Part shown: piece by piece, positions 19,533 through 28,785 of the stretch | Numbering within the stretch: the first letter of the stretch is position 1 | Layout of the letters: each line of letters starts with the position of its first letter | Assembly (NCBI GenBank): GCA_947501275.1 | Contig: CANMVD010000001.1 | Location: 496,001-560,000, forward strand | Length of the DNA stretch: 64,000 bases | Origin: an uncultured Tateyamaria sp. | Lineage (GTDB): Bacteria > Pseudomonadota > Alphaproteobacteria > Rhodobacterales > Rhodobacteraceae | Direction: 5' to 3' | Made by a program: the position numbers and the translations under genes | Notes under the pieces: generated by a model | Databases searched by the model: none | The model's input: the letters and a program-made list of their open reading frames with translations, nothing else | What the model was told of the DNA's origin: nothing

Positions 19533-20921
19533 CTACTCCGCCGGAACGCTGCGATTGAGGGCTTGGCCCGCAAGCGGCGTACGTGGTTTGGGCAATTCTC
19601 CGTCTACACCTTTGCGCGCGAGATAGAAAAGCACGTAGATGTAGGCAACCAGCAACAGCGCATAGATCGCCAGATAGGCAGCCAGCGTTGTCCACACCAG
19701 TGGCGCTGGCACATCAGCCACGGCCTGCTTGGTGGTCAGCACGCCTTGCACAAGCCATGGCTGGCGACCGATTTCGGTTGTATACCAGCCCGCCAGTGTC
19801 GCAACCCAGCCCGAAAAGGCCATGGGCACCATCGCAACCAACAGGACCTTGGGCAGCCCTTCAGGTCCACGTCCCTTGCGCAGCATCAGCAACGACGCAG
19901 CCCAGCTTAGGAACAGCATGGCAAATCCTGTGCCCACCATGATCCGGAACGACCAGAACACGGGCGCAACGGGCGGGTGAAGGACATCGCCATCCGCCGT
20001 CACAAAGTCGTTCAATCCCGGCACAACCCCGTCCGCTTTGTGCTTGAGGATGATCGACGCCATATTTGGAATGCCAATCTCCATCCGGTTCTCGCGCGCC
20101 TGTTCATCGGGAATGGCAAACAGCAGCAATGGCACATTTGGCCCGGTCTCCCAGTTGCCTTCCATCGCGGCGACCTTTTGGGGCTGATGTTCGAGCGTGT
20201 TGAGGCCATGCAAGTCGCCCATCAGGATCTGCACGGGGATCAACAACGCCGCAAGGTACACACCGGTCTTGAGCGCGGCCCGCACTCCGTTGGAACGATC
20301 CCCGATCAGCCAGCGGAAGGCACTGAGACCTGCAATCAGAAAGGCCACCGTCAGGCCGGACGCCAGCAACATGTGGGTAAAGCGGTAAGGCATCGATGGG
20401 TTGAAAATGATGGCAAACCAGTCCGTTGCAAAGGCAACGCCATCGCGTATTTCATATCCTGCGGGTGTGTGCATCCAACTGTTCAGAACGATAATCCAGA
20501 AGGCGGACATCGTTGTGCCAAAGGCCACGAGAAACGTTGCCGTCGTGTGCAACCACCCCGGCACGCGGGAAAATCCGAACAACATGATTCCAAGGAAAAC
20601 CGCCTCAAGGAAAAAGGCTGTCAGAACCTCGTAAGCCAGCAACGGGCCCGCGATATTGCCAACAGTTTCCATAAAGCCGGGCCAGTTGGTGCCAAACTGG
20701 AAGGACATGGTGATGCCCGAAACAACGCCCATGGCAAAGCTGAGAGCAAACACCTTGACCCAGAACCGATAGGCTTCCATCCATTTCATGTCCCCCGTCC
20801 AGTTAAAACGAAGCTTGAAGAACAAAAGCACCCAGCCCAGTGCGATCGTGATCGTCGGGAACAGGATATGAAACGAGATGTTCGCCCCGAATTGGATGCG
20901 AGATAGAATGAGCGTGTCCAT
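19533..20921 (-). CDS. cydA: Cytochrome bd-type quinol oxidase subunit I
   Basis: Haem-carrying, quinol-oxidising subunit, 462 residues, about nine helices. His in FHILFPTITIALGW and in RFTHMLLASGLTVAF match the known haem ligands, and GRQPW is the conserved motif. The quinol loop (GDLHGLNTLEHQPQK onward) is short, as in CioA rather than E. coli CydA. The start MDTLILSRIQFG at 20921 is the family start; the frame is open to 21035. Upstream is a 300-bp gene-free stretch with a perfect inverted repeat that may be an operator. Confidence 0.94.
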   Translation of the reverse strand: MDTLILSRIQFGANISFHILFPTITIALGWVLLFFKLRFNWTGDMKWMEAYRFWVKVFALSFAMGVVSGITMSFQFGTNWPGFMETVGNIAGPLLAYEVLTAFFLEAVFLGIMLFGFSRVPGWLHTTATFLVAFGTTMSAFWIIVLNSWMHTPAGYEIRDGVAFATDWFAIIFNPSMPYRFTHMLLASGLTVAFLIAGLSAFRWLIGDRSNGVRAALKTGVYLAALLIPVQILMGDLHGLNTLEHQPQKVAAMEGNWETGPNVPLLLFAIPDEQARENRMEIGIPNMASIILKHKADGVVPGLNDFVTADGDVLHPPVAPVFWSFRIMVGTGFAMLFLSWAASLLMLRKGRGPEGLPKVLLVAMVPMAFSGWVATLAGWYTTEIGRQPWLVQGVLTTKQAVADVPAPLVWTTLAAYLAIYALLLVAYIYVLFYLARKGVDGELPKPRTPLAGQALNRSVPAE

Positions 20922-21043
20922 AGTACGAGTCTCCGCTGAAATCTCAGGGGTTTGTTGCTGTCTTGAAGCTGATATAGGCCGTCGCCGTACTTGGTCATTA
21001 CAGGTGCGACAGGGTGCGCAGGCGCGTTTTGTCACAGGGGATT

Positions 21044-21062
21044 GATAGGTGTTCTACCTATC
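21044..21062. promoter_or_regulatory. Perfect inverted repeat upstream of cydAB
   Basis: GATAGGT-N5-ACCTATC, 123 bp before the cydA start, with no T-run on either side. The arms are perfect and the spacing (12 bp centre to centre) suits a dimeric regulator. It does not match the FNR consensus. The rest of 20922-21192 shows nothing else. Confidence 0.5.
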
Positions 21063-21192
21063 GTCGCGCCTCGGGTACGTCGTTTGATGAGGCGTCGCCG
21101 CAAAACGACACAACCAGTAGAATGACAGCAGCTCACCGTTCGGCGGAGAGCGTACTCTTCCAGTAGATACCCGATGTCACATTCGAGTGTGC

Positions 21193-21212
21193 CGAGGCTC
21201 GAAGCAGCCTCG
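21193..21212 (-). terminator. Stem-loop after the aminotransferase gene
   Basis: A perfect 7-bp stem CGAGGCT/AGCCTCG with 6-nt loop lies nine bases past the stop of the minus-strand aminotransferase. There is no clear T-run, so intrinsic termination is uncertain. Confidence 0.45.
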
Positions 21213-21220
21213 ACCAAGAC

Positions 21221-22570
21221 TTATGCCGCCCTCAACCCAGCCTCCAATGCCACCAGTACCTGTGTCACTTCATCCTCGGTGATGACCAAAGGCGGGGACA
21301 TCATGACATTGTTGCCGCCAATGCGAACCATTGCCCCTGCCTCGTACGTCGCCTTGTGAATACGTTTCAACGTTTCCATATCCAACGGTGTCTTGCTCGC
21401 GCGGTCACTGACAAACTCGACCCCTGTCATCAGGCCGTGGCCACCCCGCACATCCCCGATGATGTCATAGCGTTCCATCAGCGCAACGCAGCCATCATAG
21501 AGTTGAGTGCCCCGCGGCGCGGCATTCGCCTTGGTATCCAAGCGCAATGTCTCGGACAGGCAAGCGGTCACAGCGGCAGAGCCCACAGGATGTGCTGAGT
21601 AGGTATAGCCGTGGAAAATCGCGCCATCGGCATCCGCGTTTTCAAATACCTCCGCCACAGCCTCACTCATCAGGGCAGCGCCGACAGGGAAATAGCCCGA
21701 CGTAATGCCCTTGGCACAACTCATCATGTCCGGCTTTGCACCCCAATGACGTGATCCTGACCAATCGCCGGTACGGCCAAAACCGGTGATCACCTCATCC
21801 GCGATCATCAGAATGCCGTGGCGATCACAAATCTCGCGGATCAGAGGCATGAATGTCTCATGTGGAACGATCACCCCACCAGCGCCCTGAATAGGCTCCA
21901 TAATAAAGGCGGCAATGCTGCCCGCGCCCTGAAACGCAATCTCATCCTCCATCGCGGCAGCAATATTCTGGGCCAGCACGGCCGGATCGGTCTCGTCGAA
22001 TGGATTGCGGTAGGGATACGGCGACGGCAAATGAAAACAACCCGACATCAACGGCTCGTAGTTGATGCGAAAGCGGCTGTTGCCGTTGACCGAAGCGCCA
22101 CCGAAATGGGTGCCATGATAGCCCTTCTTCAAGGACAGGAATTTGGTGCGACCCGGCTCACCCCGCAAGCGATGGTACTGACGCGCCAATCGCAAACAAG
22201 TCTCCACCGAATCCGATCCACCAGAGGTGAAAAACACGCGCGCCATTCCGTCCTCGGCAAAGAACTCGCGCACAGCATAAGAGGCTTCAATCGCCGCCGG
22301 GTTTGATGTGCCAGCAAACGCCGAATAATAGGGCAGATCATAAAGTTGCTTTGCAATGGCGTCTTTGACCACATCGTTGGAATAGCCAAGGTTCACGCAC
22401 CACAACCCGCCCACAGCATCGACAGTCTTGTGCCCGTCAATATCCTTGATGACCGACCCCTCCGCCCCGGAAATGATCGTGGGGGCATGGGCCATCGCCT
22501 CCCCCGGATGACCCATGGGATGCCACATGTGCCGCGCATTGTTGGCGCGCAGGAAATTGTCATCTTTCAT
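21221..22570 (-). CDS. Class III pyridoxal-phosphate aminotransferase
   Basis: A 449-residue omega-amino acid:pyruvate-type transaminase. Seen are FFTSGGSDSVETCLRLARQY (cofactor phosphate site), KKGYHGTHFGGASVNG, the Asp in LMIADEVITGFGRTG, the Schiff-base Lys in CAKGITSGYFPVG, and THR-like TYSAHPVGSAA. The start at 22570 (MKDDNFLRAN) is the family start. The amine substrate is unknown. It is not a ureidoglycine-glyoxylate aminotransferase, which has a different fold type. It lies within the purine block between cydAB and the NCS2 permease, so an amine or beta-alanine from nucleobase breakdown is possible. Confidence 0.88.
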   Translation of the reverse strand: MKDDNFLRANNARHMWHPMGHPGEAMAHAPTIISGAEGSVIKDIDGHKTVDAVGGLWCVNLGYSNDVVKDAIAKQLYDLPYYSAFAGTSNPAAIEASYAVREFFAEDGMARVFFTSGGSDSVETCLRLARQYHRLRGEPGRTKFLSLKKGYHGTHFGGASVNGNSRFRINYEPLMSGCFHLPSPYPYRNPFDETDPAVLAQNIAAAMEDEIAFQGAGSIAAFIMEPIQGAGGVIVPHETFMPLIREICDRHGILMIADEVITGFGRTGDWSGSRHWGAKPDMMSCAKGITSGYFPVGAALMSEAVAEVFENADADGAIFHGYTYSAHPVGSAAVTACLSETLRLDTKANAAPRGTQLYDGCVALMERYDIIGDVRGGHGLMTGVEFVSDRASKTPLDMETLKRIHKATYEAGAMVRIGGNNVMMSPPLVITEDEVTQVLVALEAGLRAA

Positions 22571-22624
22571 ATCAGATCTCCCAAATGGACCACGAAGACT
22601 CCGGAACACAGACCCACCGGGCCA

Positions 22625-22699
22625 CAAAAAAAGAAGCAGGGCAAGCGCCCCGCTTCTTCTGACCGAAAATACCACGGGGGCGCGGGGGCTGGCCCCCGC
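22625..22699. repeat. Terminator of the NCS2 permease gene fused to dispersed repeat copy 3
   Basis: 22632-22657 forms a stem (AGAAGC-x-GGGC ... GCCC-x-GCTTCT) followed on the minus strand by a T-run at 22625-22631, a good terminator for the permease gene. Its right arm overlaps the third copy of the dispersed unit, TTCTTCTGAC...AATACCAC at 22652-22675. A perfect 8-bp hairpin GCGGGGGC-TG-GCCCCCGC follows at 22682-22699. Confidence 0.7.
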
Positions 22700-22720
22700 A
22701 TCCAACCGCAGTCACATGCG

Positions 22721-24040
22721 CTAGACTTCTTCTGGCAGCAGCAGGTTCAGGACAATGGCAACCAGAGCTGTGGGTGCCACAGCCGATGTCATCAAGGTCT
22801 TGGCCACACCGGGCAGATACTGAACGGCAGATGGGACAAGGTTCAAACCCAGGCCAGCCGCAAGTGATACCGCAATGATGACCATGTTGCGGCGGTTCAT
22901 GTTGACCTCGGTCAGTACATTCAGACCAGCCGCGGCCACCATTCCGAACATCACGATCACACCGCCACCCAGCACAGGCAACGGCATAGAAGCAATGACA
23001 GCACCAATCTTGGGGATCAGCCCGCACAGGATCAGAAACAAAGCACCAATTGTGACAACATGACGGCTCATGATGCCCGTCATGCCAACAATGCCGACGT
23101 TCTGGGAAAACGACGTGTTAGGCAAACCACCAAAGACAGCGGCAACAGCCGTGCCCAGACCATCGGCATAGGTCGCGCCAGCGATCTCCTTGTCCGTCGC
23201 CTCGCGGCCTGCTCCGGCCTTTGTCGTGGCTGACGCATCCCCCACCGTCTCGATAGCTGACACGATCGACACCAGCGTCACCGCAATGACCGCGCCGAGG
23301 CTGAATTCAAAACCGTACGGCAATGGCGTTGGTGTGATCAGCCAGCTTGCGTTACTGACAGCGCCGAAATTCACCATGCCAAAGGCGAAGGCCAGAATGT
23401 AGCCAACCACAAGGCCAATCAGAATGGCGGCATTGCTGATGATACCCTTGGTAAAGAATTTGAGCAGCAGTGCGACAACAACCACGCTCAGGGCCACCGA
23501 CCAGTGCATAAGCGATCCAAAGCTCTCGGCCTCCATTTGGAAACTCGCCGCGCCGCCTGCCGCGTATTTGATGGCCACGGGGATCAGGTACAGACCAATC
23601 GCCAGAATGACCAAGCCCGTCACAAGTGGCGGAAACAGAAACCGCAAGTGCTGGATCACGAAGCCTAGGAAAAAGTGGATGACGCCGCCGATGAGGCAGG
23701 CACTAAGGGCCACGCCCAGACCTTGTGTCGCCGCAATCCCGGCCAACACACCCACAAAAGCAAAGCTGGTGCCCTGCATGATCGGCAACCGTGCCCCAAT
23801 CGGGCCCAATCCGATCGTTTGGAACAGTGTCGCGATACCCGCAAACAGCATCGCCATCTGGATCAGGTAGACCTGTTCGGCCCCGCCAAAGGCAAGGCCC
23901 GCAGCCCCCGCGACGATAATGGACGGCGTCACATTGGACGCGAACATCGCCAGCACGTGCTGCAGGCCCAAAGGCACTGCCTGTGCAATCGGTGGCGTGT
24001 CATTGGGGTCCGCATATTCCCCATAAGAAGCGTTTGTCAT
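22721..24040 (-). CDS. NCS2 family nucleobase (probably urate/xanthine) permease
   Basis: A 439-residue membrane carrier of the nucleobase-ascorbate (NCS2) family, about fourteen segments. Family residues are in LFAGIATLFQTIGLGPIGARLPIMQGTSFAFVG and in GLPNTSFSQNVGIVGMTGIMSRHV, the latter a known substrate-site region in bacterial urate and xanthine carriers. Start at 24040 (MTNASYGEY). The position beside allA, allE, puuE-uraD and uraH favours urate or xanthine as the substrate. It is followed by an intrinsic terminator. Confidence 0.9.
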   Translation of the reverse strand: MTNASYGEYADPNDTPPIAQAVPLGLQHVLAMFASNVTPSIIVAGAAGLAFGGAEQVYLIQMAMLFAGIATLFQTIGLGPIGARLPIMQGTSFAFVGVLAGIAATQGLGVALSACLIGGVIHFFLGFVIQHLRFLFPPLVTGLVILAIGLYLIPVAIKYAAGGAASFQMEAESFGSLMHWSVALSVVVVALLLKFFTKGIISNAAILIGLVVGYILAFAFGMVNFGAVSNASWLITPTPLPYGFEFSLGAVIAVTLVSIVSAIETVGDASATTKAGAGREATDKEIAGATYADGLGTAVAAVFGGLPNTSFSQNVGIVGMTGIMSRHVVTIGALFLILCGLIPKIGAVIASMPLPVLGGGVIVMFGMVAAAGLNVLTEVNMNRRNMVIIAVSLAAGLGLNLVPSAVQYLPGVAKTLMTSAVAPTALVAIVLNLLLPEEV

Positions 24041-24085
24041 TTGTTTAGTCCCCGTAGTCAGCCGTCTTGGCGCGGCCAAGCGGGA

Positions 24086-24574
24086 CTATGAGATCACTAC
24101 ACATGCTGGATCAAGCGAAAACTCTTCCAGATTTGCGCCCGTGCCAATCCGGTCCACAACTGCAAACAAACCGGGCAAATGCAGTGGGGTCAGCACCCCA
24201 TGCCACGTGCCTTTGTGAAAATTCACGCCCTGCCCTGGCGCCGTCAGAAAGGCCAATGGCGCGCCAGGACGACCATTTTCGTCAGCGGCGACTGTGACCA
24301 GAAAGGGATGCTCGGTCATCGGGACAAAGGCTTGGGAGCCGTCTGGGTGACGCTCCAACAGTTCCAGCGTGTAAGGCAAGGAGCGCGGTATCGCACGAAA
24401 CAGGCTCAACCCCGCGCGCCCGTCGCCAAAGTCCATCACAGCACGGTCATGAAAGCGCCCGCACATGCCTGCGTTGATCACTTTGTCCGGATCGCCCGCA
24501 CACTCCAACACATCGCCATATGGTGCGAAGGCCTCAGCTGTCAGGGGCTGCGCAGTGATCTCAAAGCGCGACAT
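24086..24574 (-). CDS. allA: Ureidoglycolate lyase
   Basis: Splits (S)-ureidoglycolate into glyoxylate and urea, the last step of the ureide pathway. Length 162 and motifs LTAEAFAPYGDVLE, FHDRAVMDFGDGRAGLSLFRA, LLERHPDGSQAFVPM and NFHKGTWHGVLTPL are all typical of AllA. The start overlaps the end of allE by 14 bases, so the pair is coupled. Its neighbours supply its substrate. Confidence 0.95.
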   Translation of the reverse strand: MSRFEITAQPLTAEAFAPYGDVLECAGDPDKVINAGMCGRFHDRAVMDFGDGRAGLSLFRAIPRSLPYTLELLERHPDGSQAFVPMTEHPFLVTVAADENGRPGAPLAFLTAPGQGVNFHKGTWHGVLTPLHLPGLFAVVDRIGTGANLEEFSLDPACVVIS

Positions 24575-25370
24575 GCCGGTTCACATCTTTGTAGAGCAAG
24601 TAGCGAAACGGCCCGTCTCCGGTTGCAATACAGGCCTGCGGGCAAAAGGCGCGCAACCACATGAAGTCCCCCGGACCAACGTTGACCCAATCCTTGTTCA
24701 ACAGATATTTTGCCGTGCCTTCAAGGACATACAAACCATGCTCCATCACGTGTGTTTCGGCAAAGGGGATGCGTCCCCCGGGTTGAAAATTCACGATGTT
24801 GACGTGGCAATCATGGCGCAGATCAAGCGGATCCATAAAGCGCTGCGTTGCCCATGCACCGTCGCAACCGGGCATAGGCACAGGCGGCACGTCTGCGTCA
24901 TGGGTCACATACGGCTCGGGCATCGACTGGCCCATGCCTTGCACGTATTTCTTGCGCACCCAATGGACGCCGCACATTTCCTCGGTCCGATTCCACAGGC
25001 TCCACCGGGCGCCGGGCGGGATATATGCGAAACTGCCCGCACGCAGCTCGTGCAGATCCGCCCCCAAGGTCAAGTGCGCCGTGCCATGGGCCACAAACAT
25101 GATAGCTTGGGCGTCGATATCGGGCTCGGGCTCGTTGCTGCCGCCTTCCGGGGCCAATTCAACTGCGTATTGCGCAAATGTTTCGGCAAAACCGGATAGC
25201 GGACGGGCCAGAATCCAAACCCGCGTGTTTGTCCATCCGGGCAGGAATGACGTCACAATATCGCGCTGCACTGACGCAGGTATCACAGCGTAGGCTTCGG
25301 TAAAGATCGCAGTGCTTTCGGGATTCTCACTCTGGGCAGGCAAGCCGCCGGGCGGAAAGGCGTAATTCAA
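24561..25370 (-). CDS. allE: (S)-ureidoglycine aminohydrolase
   Basis: Converts (S)-ureidoglycine to (S)-ureidoglycolate and ammonia. It is a bicupin of about 269 residues; the second cupin carries the Mn ligands in IPFAETHVMEHGLYVLEGTAKYLLN, and the N-terminal cupin has AGSFAYIPPGARW. The puuE-uraD stop TGA overlaps a TTG at 25370 (LNYAFPPGG), which I take as the start; the frame extends to 25418 without a better start. It overlaps allA by 14 bases downstream. Confidence 0.92.
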   Translation of the reverse strand: MNYAFPPGGLPAQSENPESTAIFTEAYAVIPASVQRDIVTSFLPGWTNTRVWILARPLSGFAETFAQYAVELAPEGGSNEPEPDIDAQAIMFVAHGTAHLTLGADLHELRAGSFAYIPPGARWSLWNRTEEMCGVHWVRKKYVQGMGQSMPEPYVTHDADVPPVPMPGCDGAWATQRFMDPLDLRHDCHVNIVNFQPGGRIPFAETHVMEHGLYVLEGTAKYLLNKDWVNVGPGDFMWLRAFCPQACIATGDGPFRYLLYKDVNRHVAL

Positions 25371-26788
25371 AACATGGCCTCCAACCGCAGGCGTGCAATG
25401 CGTTCCACCTGACGACACGCCTCATTGAATTCAGCCTCGGTTTCGGCCTCCAAGCGACGCGAAAAGGCACGCAATATCCCTGCCTTGTCATGATCGCGCG
25501 CCGCGATAATGAAAGGAAAGCCGTGCTTGTCCGTGTACTTTTTGTTCAGCGCTTGAAACTGGGCACGCTCCGCATCCGTCAGCGCATTCAACCCGGCACT
25601 TTCCTGCTCGGACGTGCTGTCGCGGGTCAACCGCTTGGCCGTGGCCAGTTTGCCTGCCAGATCGGGATGAGCCTTGAGAACGCCAAAGCGTTCCGTCGGC
25701 GTGGCGGCACGAAACACGCGACACAAAGCCGAGTGCATTCCCACAGCACTGTCATGGGCCCGACCCAACTCAAGTTGCCACGCACGCTCAGCCACCCAAG
25801 GGGAGTGTTCAAACACACCACCGTAGGCCGCGACAAAGGTCTCGGCATCCATCTCGGACGGGCGCATCCTGCGTTGGTGGGGATGTTGGGCCGCCCAGTG
25901 ACGGGCAATATCAATGCGACGGGCACACCAGACTCCCTCATAGCCCTGCACATAGTCGATAAAGCGACGCAATGCCTGCACACGGCCCGGACGCCCAATC
26001 AGTCGACAGTGCAAGCCAATGCTCATCATTGCAGGCTTGCCCGTGGCTCCTTCGGCGTAAAGCGCATCAAAGCTGTCACGCAGATAGGCATAAAACTGGT
26101 CGCCCGAGTTGAAGCCCTGCGGCGTGGCAAAACGCATGTCGTTACAATCAAGCGTATAGGGCAGGATCAGCTGATCGCGATCACCTGCTTCGGCCCAATA
26201 GGGCAGATCGTCATCATAGGTGTCACTGATCCAGTCGAATCCGCGCTGCGCTGCCAATCCCACTGTGTTGACTGAACAGCGCCCCGTATACCACCCCATG
26301 GGGCGGGTGCCTGTCACCTCGGTATGAAGCTTAATGGCCGCGTCCATTTCCGCTGCCTCTGCCTCAGGTGTATGATCCTTGTAATCGATCCATTTCAACC
26401 CGTGGCTCGCAATCTCCCACTGGGCGGCTTGCATCGCCTCAACCTGGGCCGGGCTACGGGCAAGGGCCGTGGCCACACCATAGACCGTCACAGGAATGCG
26501 GGTTTCCTCGAACAGACTATGCAGCCGCCAGAATCCAGCGCGCGCGCCATAGTCATAAATGCTCTCCATGTTCCAGTGACGCTGTCCGGGCCATGGCGCG
26601 GCCCCTACGATCTCGGACAAGAACGCCTCGGACGCAGCATCGCCATGAAGCAGGCTATTCTCGCCACCTTCTTCATAGTTCAGCACAAAAGAAACGGCGA
26701 TCCGTGCACCACCGGGCCAAGCCGCATTGGGGCGCTCCGCCCCGTGGCCATGAAAATCGCGCGGATAACGTGGTGGCATCTCAGCCAT
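25367..26788 (-). CDS. puuE: Fused allantoinase (PuuE type) and OHCU decarboxylase
   Basis: A bifunctional 473-residue protein. The first about 305 residues are a polysaccharide-deacetylase-fold allantoinase (FHGHGAERPNAAWPGGARIAVSFVLNYEEGGENS, with GWYTGRCSVNT later). The last about 165 residues are a 2-oxo-4-hydroxy-4-carboxy-5-ureidoimidazoline decarboxylase (UraD type) with the signature AHPDLAGKLA. It thus covers steps four and three of urate breakdown, making and opening (S)-allantoin. The start at 26788 (MAEMPPRYPRDF) is the family start. It is divergent from uraH across 62 bp and overlaps allE. Confidence 0.95.
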   Translation of the reverse strand: MAEMPPRYPRDFHGHGAERPNAAWPGGARIAVSFVLNYEEGGENSLLHGDAASEAFLSEIVGAAPWPGQRHWNMESIYDYGARAGFWRLHSLFEETRIPVTVYGVATALARSPAQVEAMQAAQWEIASHGLKWIDYKDHTPEAEAAEMDAAIKLHTEVTGTRPMGWYTGRCSVNTVGLAAQRGFDWISDTYDDDLPYWAEAGDRDQLILPYTLDCNDMRFATPQGFNSGDQFYAYLRDSFDALYAEGATGKPAMMSIGLHCRLIGRPGRVQALRRFIDYVQGYEGVWCARRIDIARHWAAQHPHQRRMRPSEMDAETFVAAYGGVFEHSPWVAERAWQLELGRAHDSAVGMHSALCRVFRAATPTERFGVLKAHPDLAGKLATAKRLTRDSTSEQESAGLNALTDAERAQFQALNKKYTDKHGFPFIIAARDHDKAGILRAFSRRLEAETEAEFNEACRQVERIARLRLEAMF

Positions 26789-26850
26789 GGACTTCCCTTC
26801 GCAATCGGAGTGAGATGGCGGCAATCTGAGGGGAAAAAGGGCGGGATGCA

Positions 26851-27207
26851 ATGGCGGGCGGATATCTGACGACACATGTGCTGGACACCGGCAAGGGTAT
26901 TCCCGCAGCCGGGATCAAAATAGCGCTCTACCGGGTGTCGGGTAACTCGCATCGTAAAATCGCCGAAGCCGAGACAAATGCAGACGGGCGCACAGACGCG
27001 CCTATCCTGCCTGCGGACAAGTTCAAAGCCGGGCAATATGAGCTGATCTTCTTCTGCGGACCCTACCTTGAGGCACAAGGGGTGAAGGACGAAATCAAAT
27101 TCCTGGACCAAATCCCCATCCGCTTTGGCATCTCGGACGAAGAGGCCCACTACCACGTCCCCCTACTGCTCTCACCGTTTGGGTATTCGACATATCGGGG
27201 GAGTTAA
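26851..27207 (+). CDS. uraH: 5-Hydroxyisourate hydrolase
   Basis: A transthyretin-like enzyme opening 5-hydroxyisourate to OHCU, which the neighbouring UraD domain then decarboxylates. 118 residues, with LTTHVLDTGKGIPAAG at the start, the central histidine/arginine region, and the diagnostic C-terminal tetrapeptide YRGS. It diverges from puuE-uraD, so the two transcripts probably share a control region at 26789-26850. It is the last intact purine gene before the decayed zone. Confidence 0.96.
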   Translation: MAGGYLTTHVLDTGKGIPAAGIKIALYRVSGNSHRKIAEAETNADGRTDAPILPADKFKAGQYELIFFCGPYLEAQGVKDEIKFLDQIPIRFGISDEEAHYHVPLLLSPFGYSTYRGS

Positions 27208-27354
27208 CTGGGGCTGCGGGCTTGGACACAGGTCGACTGGAGCTAAACACAAAGGCTTGTATACAAAACGTCCGATCCAGACGTGAACCAAGCGCAGGAA
27301 GCGAACTTTGCAAAGGTCTGAGTGCGGCCCGTCATTGGAGACATTCGCTGCAAC

Positions 27355-27846
27355 TCAAACAACCGCTCCTGTGCGCAGAGGCAAGCAACACAGCGTTTCG
27401 ACGTGCCCATCTAACCTGTCACAGTCGAGAGTAAGGCGTGCGACAAGTTTTCGATGATATGGAACAGAAATCGCCATTTCGATCCGGGTTCGCGACTGGA
27501 GCATCTGGCGCCAGCTCTCCCCTTCGTTCGGCAGCTTCGAAGATGGACATCATACCTCTTTTACGATCTGCGATGAAGCCGTTGATGGCTGACCTCACGT
27601 CCTCGTTAGTCGCTGCCGTTGCAATCATCTGTGGGGCAATTTTCCCCCCAAAACGTTTTTTTCAGAGCGGCCATCAAGAGCCCTAGCATCCAATTCAGAT
27701 TAGCTTTGAGTGGTCCATTTGTCCTCGGCGCAACACCTTGCGGTCGGGCGACGCGCAGGATCGCGTCTTTGCGAAATTTGTTCGACATGCGTCCAGTGAC
27801 GAAACAGCGTGCTGCGGGAAATCCCCGTTTCCGCGTACTGAGGCAT
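27355..27846 (-). pseudogene. Decayed TetR-family regulator
   Basis: Three frames together give a TetR protein. One frame from 27846 reads MPQYAETGISRSTLFRHWTH, a TetR helix-turn-helix. A second reads ATNEDVRSAINGFIADRKRG followed by a helix ending ERRGELAPDAPV, typical of the ligand domain. A third reads RIEMAISVPYHRKLVARLTL up to a stop at 27355. At least two frameshifts and missing N-terminal residues make it non-functional. No close target gene is obvious. It starts a decayed stretch running to 28.5 kb. 27208-27354 holds only a CATTCGCTGC motif (27342-27351). Confidence 0.65.
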
Positions 27847-28096
27847 GGGTAACCGCAAGGGCGCTTTCGAAACAATTTATTTGAAAGCTGGATCCAAAGC
27901 CGGAACTCGGACTGCGATGTAACGCGATCTTCAGTGGTTTTCGTTGGTCAAGACTTATAGGACACTTTGCTGCACAGTTGCGACTGCCGTACTTGCAGAC
28001 AAGCTATGGCAACAAGCGCCGCACAATGCGCTGTCAATCCCCCAGCAATCGGGTTGTCCACTTTGCCAACAGTAGTTTTCGACCCGAGGGTTTCCC

Positions 28097-28510
28097 ATGA
28101 AGAAACTCGCCTTTGTCCTGTTCTTGGCAACGTTGGCTACACTAGCACTTTAGCAAGTGGCAACGAATAATGATCGAGACGAACACTTGCTGGATGGCGT
28201 GAGTTTCACGATCCAAAATCAATATGCAGACGCCGCCGATATCGCCTTTGCGGATGGTGAGTTAATCTATCGCTGGGCCGTGGTGCGGCAGGCGGGCAAT
28301 CCACGGTAACTGTCCCGTACAAGTCGCGGAAGATCGACGCAGACATCTACCTTGTAGGTTGGAGCGAACCAGCGAGCCAAACCCTTGTCACCAGGGTCTA
28401 CAACTTCAAATCCAACACCAGCCCAGTCTCAGTTCTTGCAAGATACTGTGCAAAGACCCCCCTACTTCGGTTTACGGGGCGGCGTCATCGAACACGTGGT
28501 AGAGAACTGA
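28097..28510 (+). pseudogene. Decayed secreted MoaF-like protein
   Basis: A signal peptide (MKKLAFVLFLATLATLAL) runs into TAG, then the same frame continues with LLDGVSFTIQNQYADA and IAFADGELIYRWAVVRQAG. The next frame gives QSTVTVPYKSRKIDADIYLV and GWSEPASQTLVTRVYNFKS. A last frame ends LRGGVIEHVVEN. This resembles the small beta-barrel MoaF-like/DUF family, whose members bind a small ligand; the assignment is by memory of VPYK(S/A)RKI and the NFK block. One stop and two frameshifts. 28511-28785 shows nothing recognisable. Confidence 0.6.
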
Positions 28511-28785
28511 TATGAGCCCGGGTTTCAAAATTTGAAGATACACGCGGCCGCAGCGCTGTCATCGGGCGGAAGGTCCGTAGCCATTGCTCAAGAAACTGCG
28601 GACGAACACATTGAAACCATCATGGCGTAGACGGGGCTGACCGGATACGGAACCGACGACCAAAGGAACCTGTTTCAAGACTGCATCGTCGAGAGTGTAG
28701 AATGCTGGTGTCTTTGGCTGGGCGAACATTGAGTTCACCTAGTCGTTGCCTTAAGCGCGTTTGCCAATCGTGGCCTGAGACGCCT

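Noticed and set aside
19977-20906. Plus-strand frame of 309 codons
   Set aside because: Antisense to cydA; rich in His/Gln/Lys as expected of a shadow of a membrane gene.
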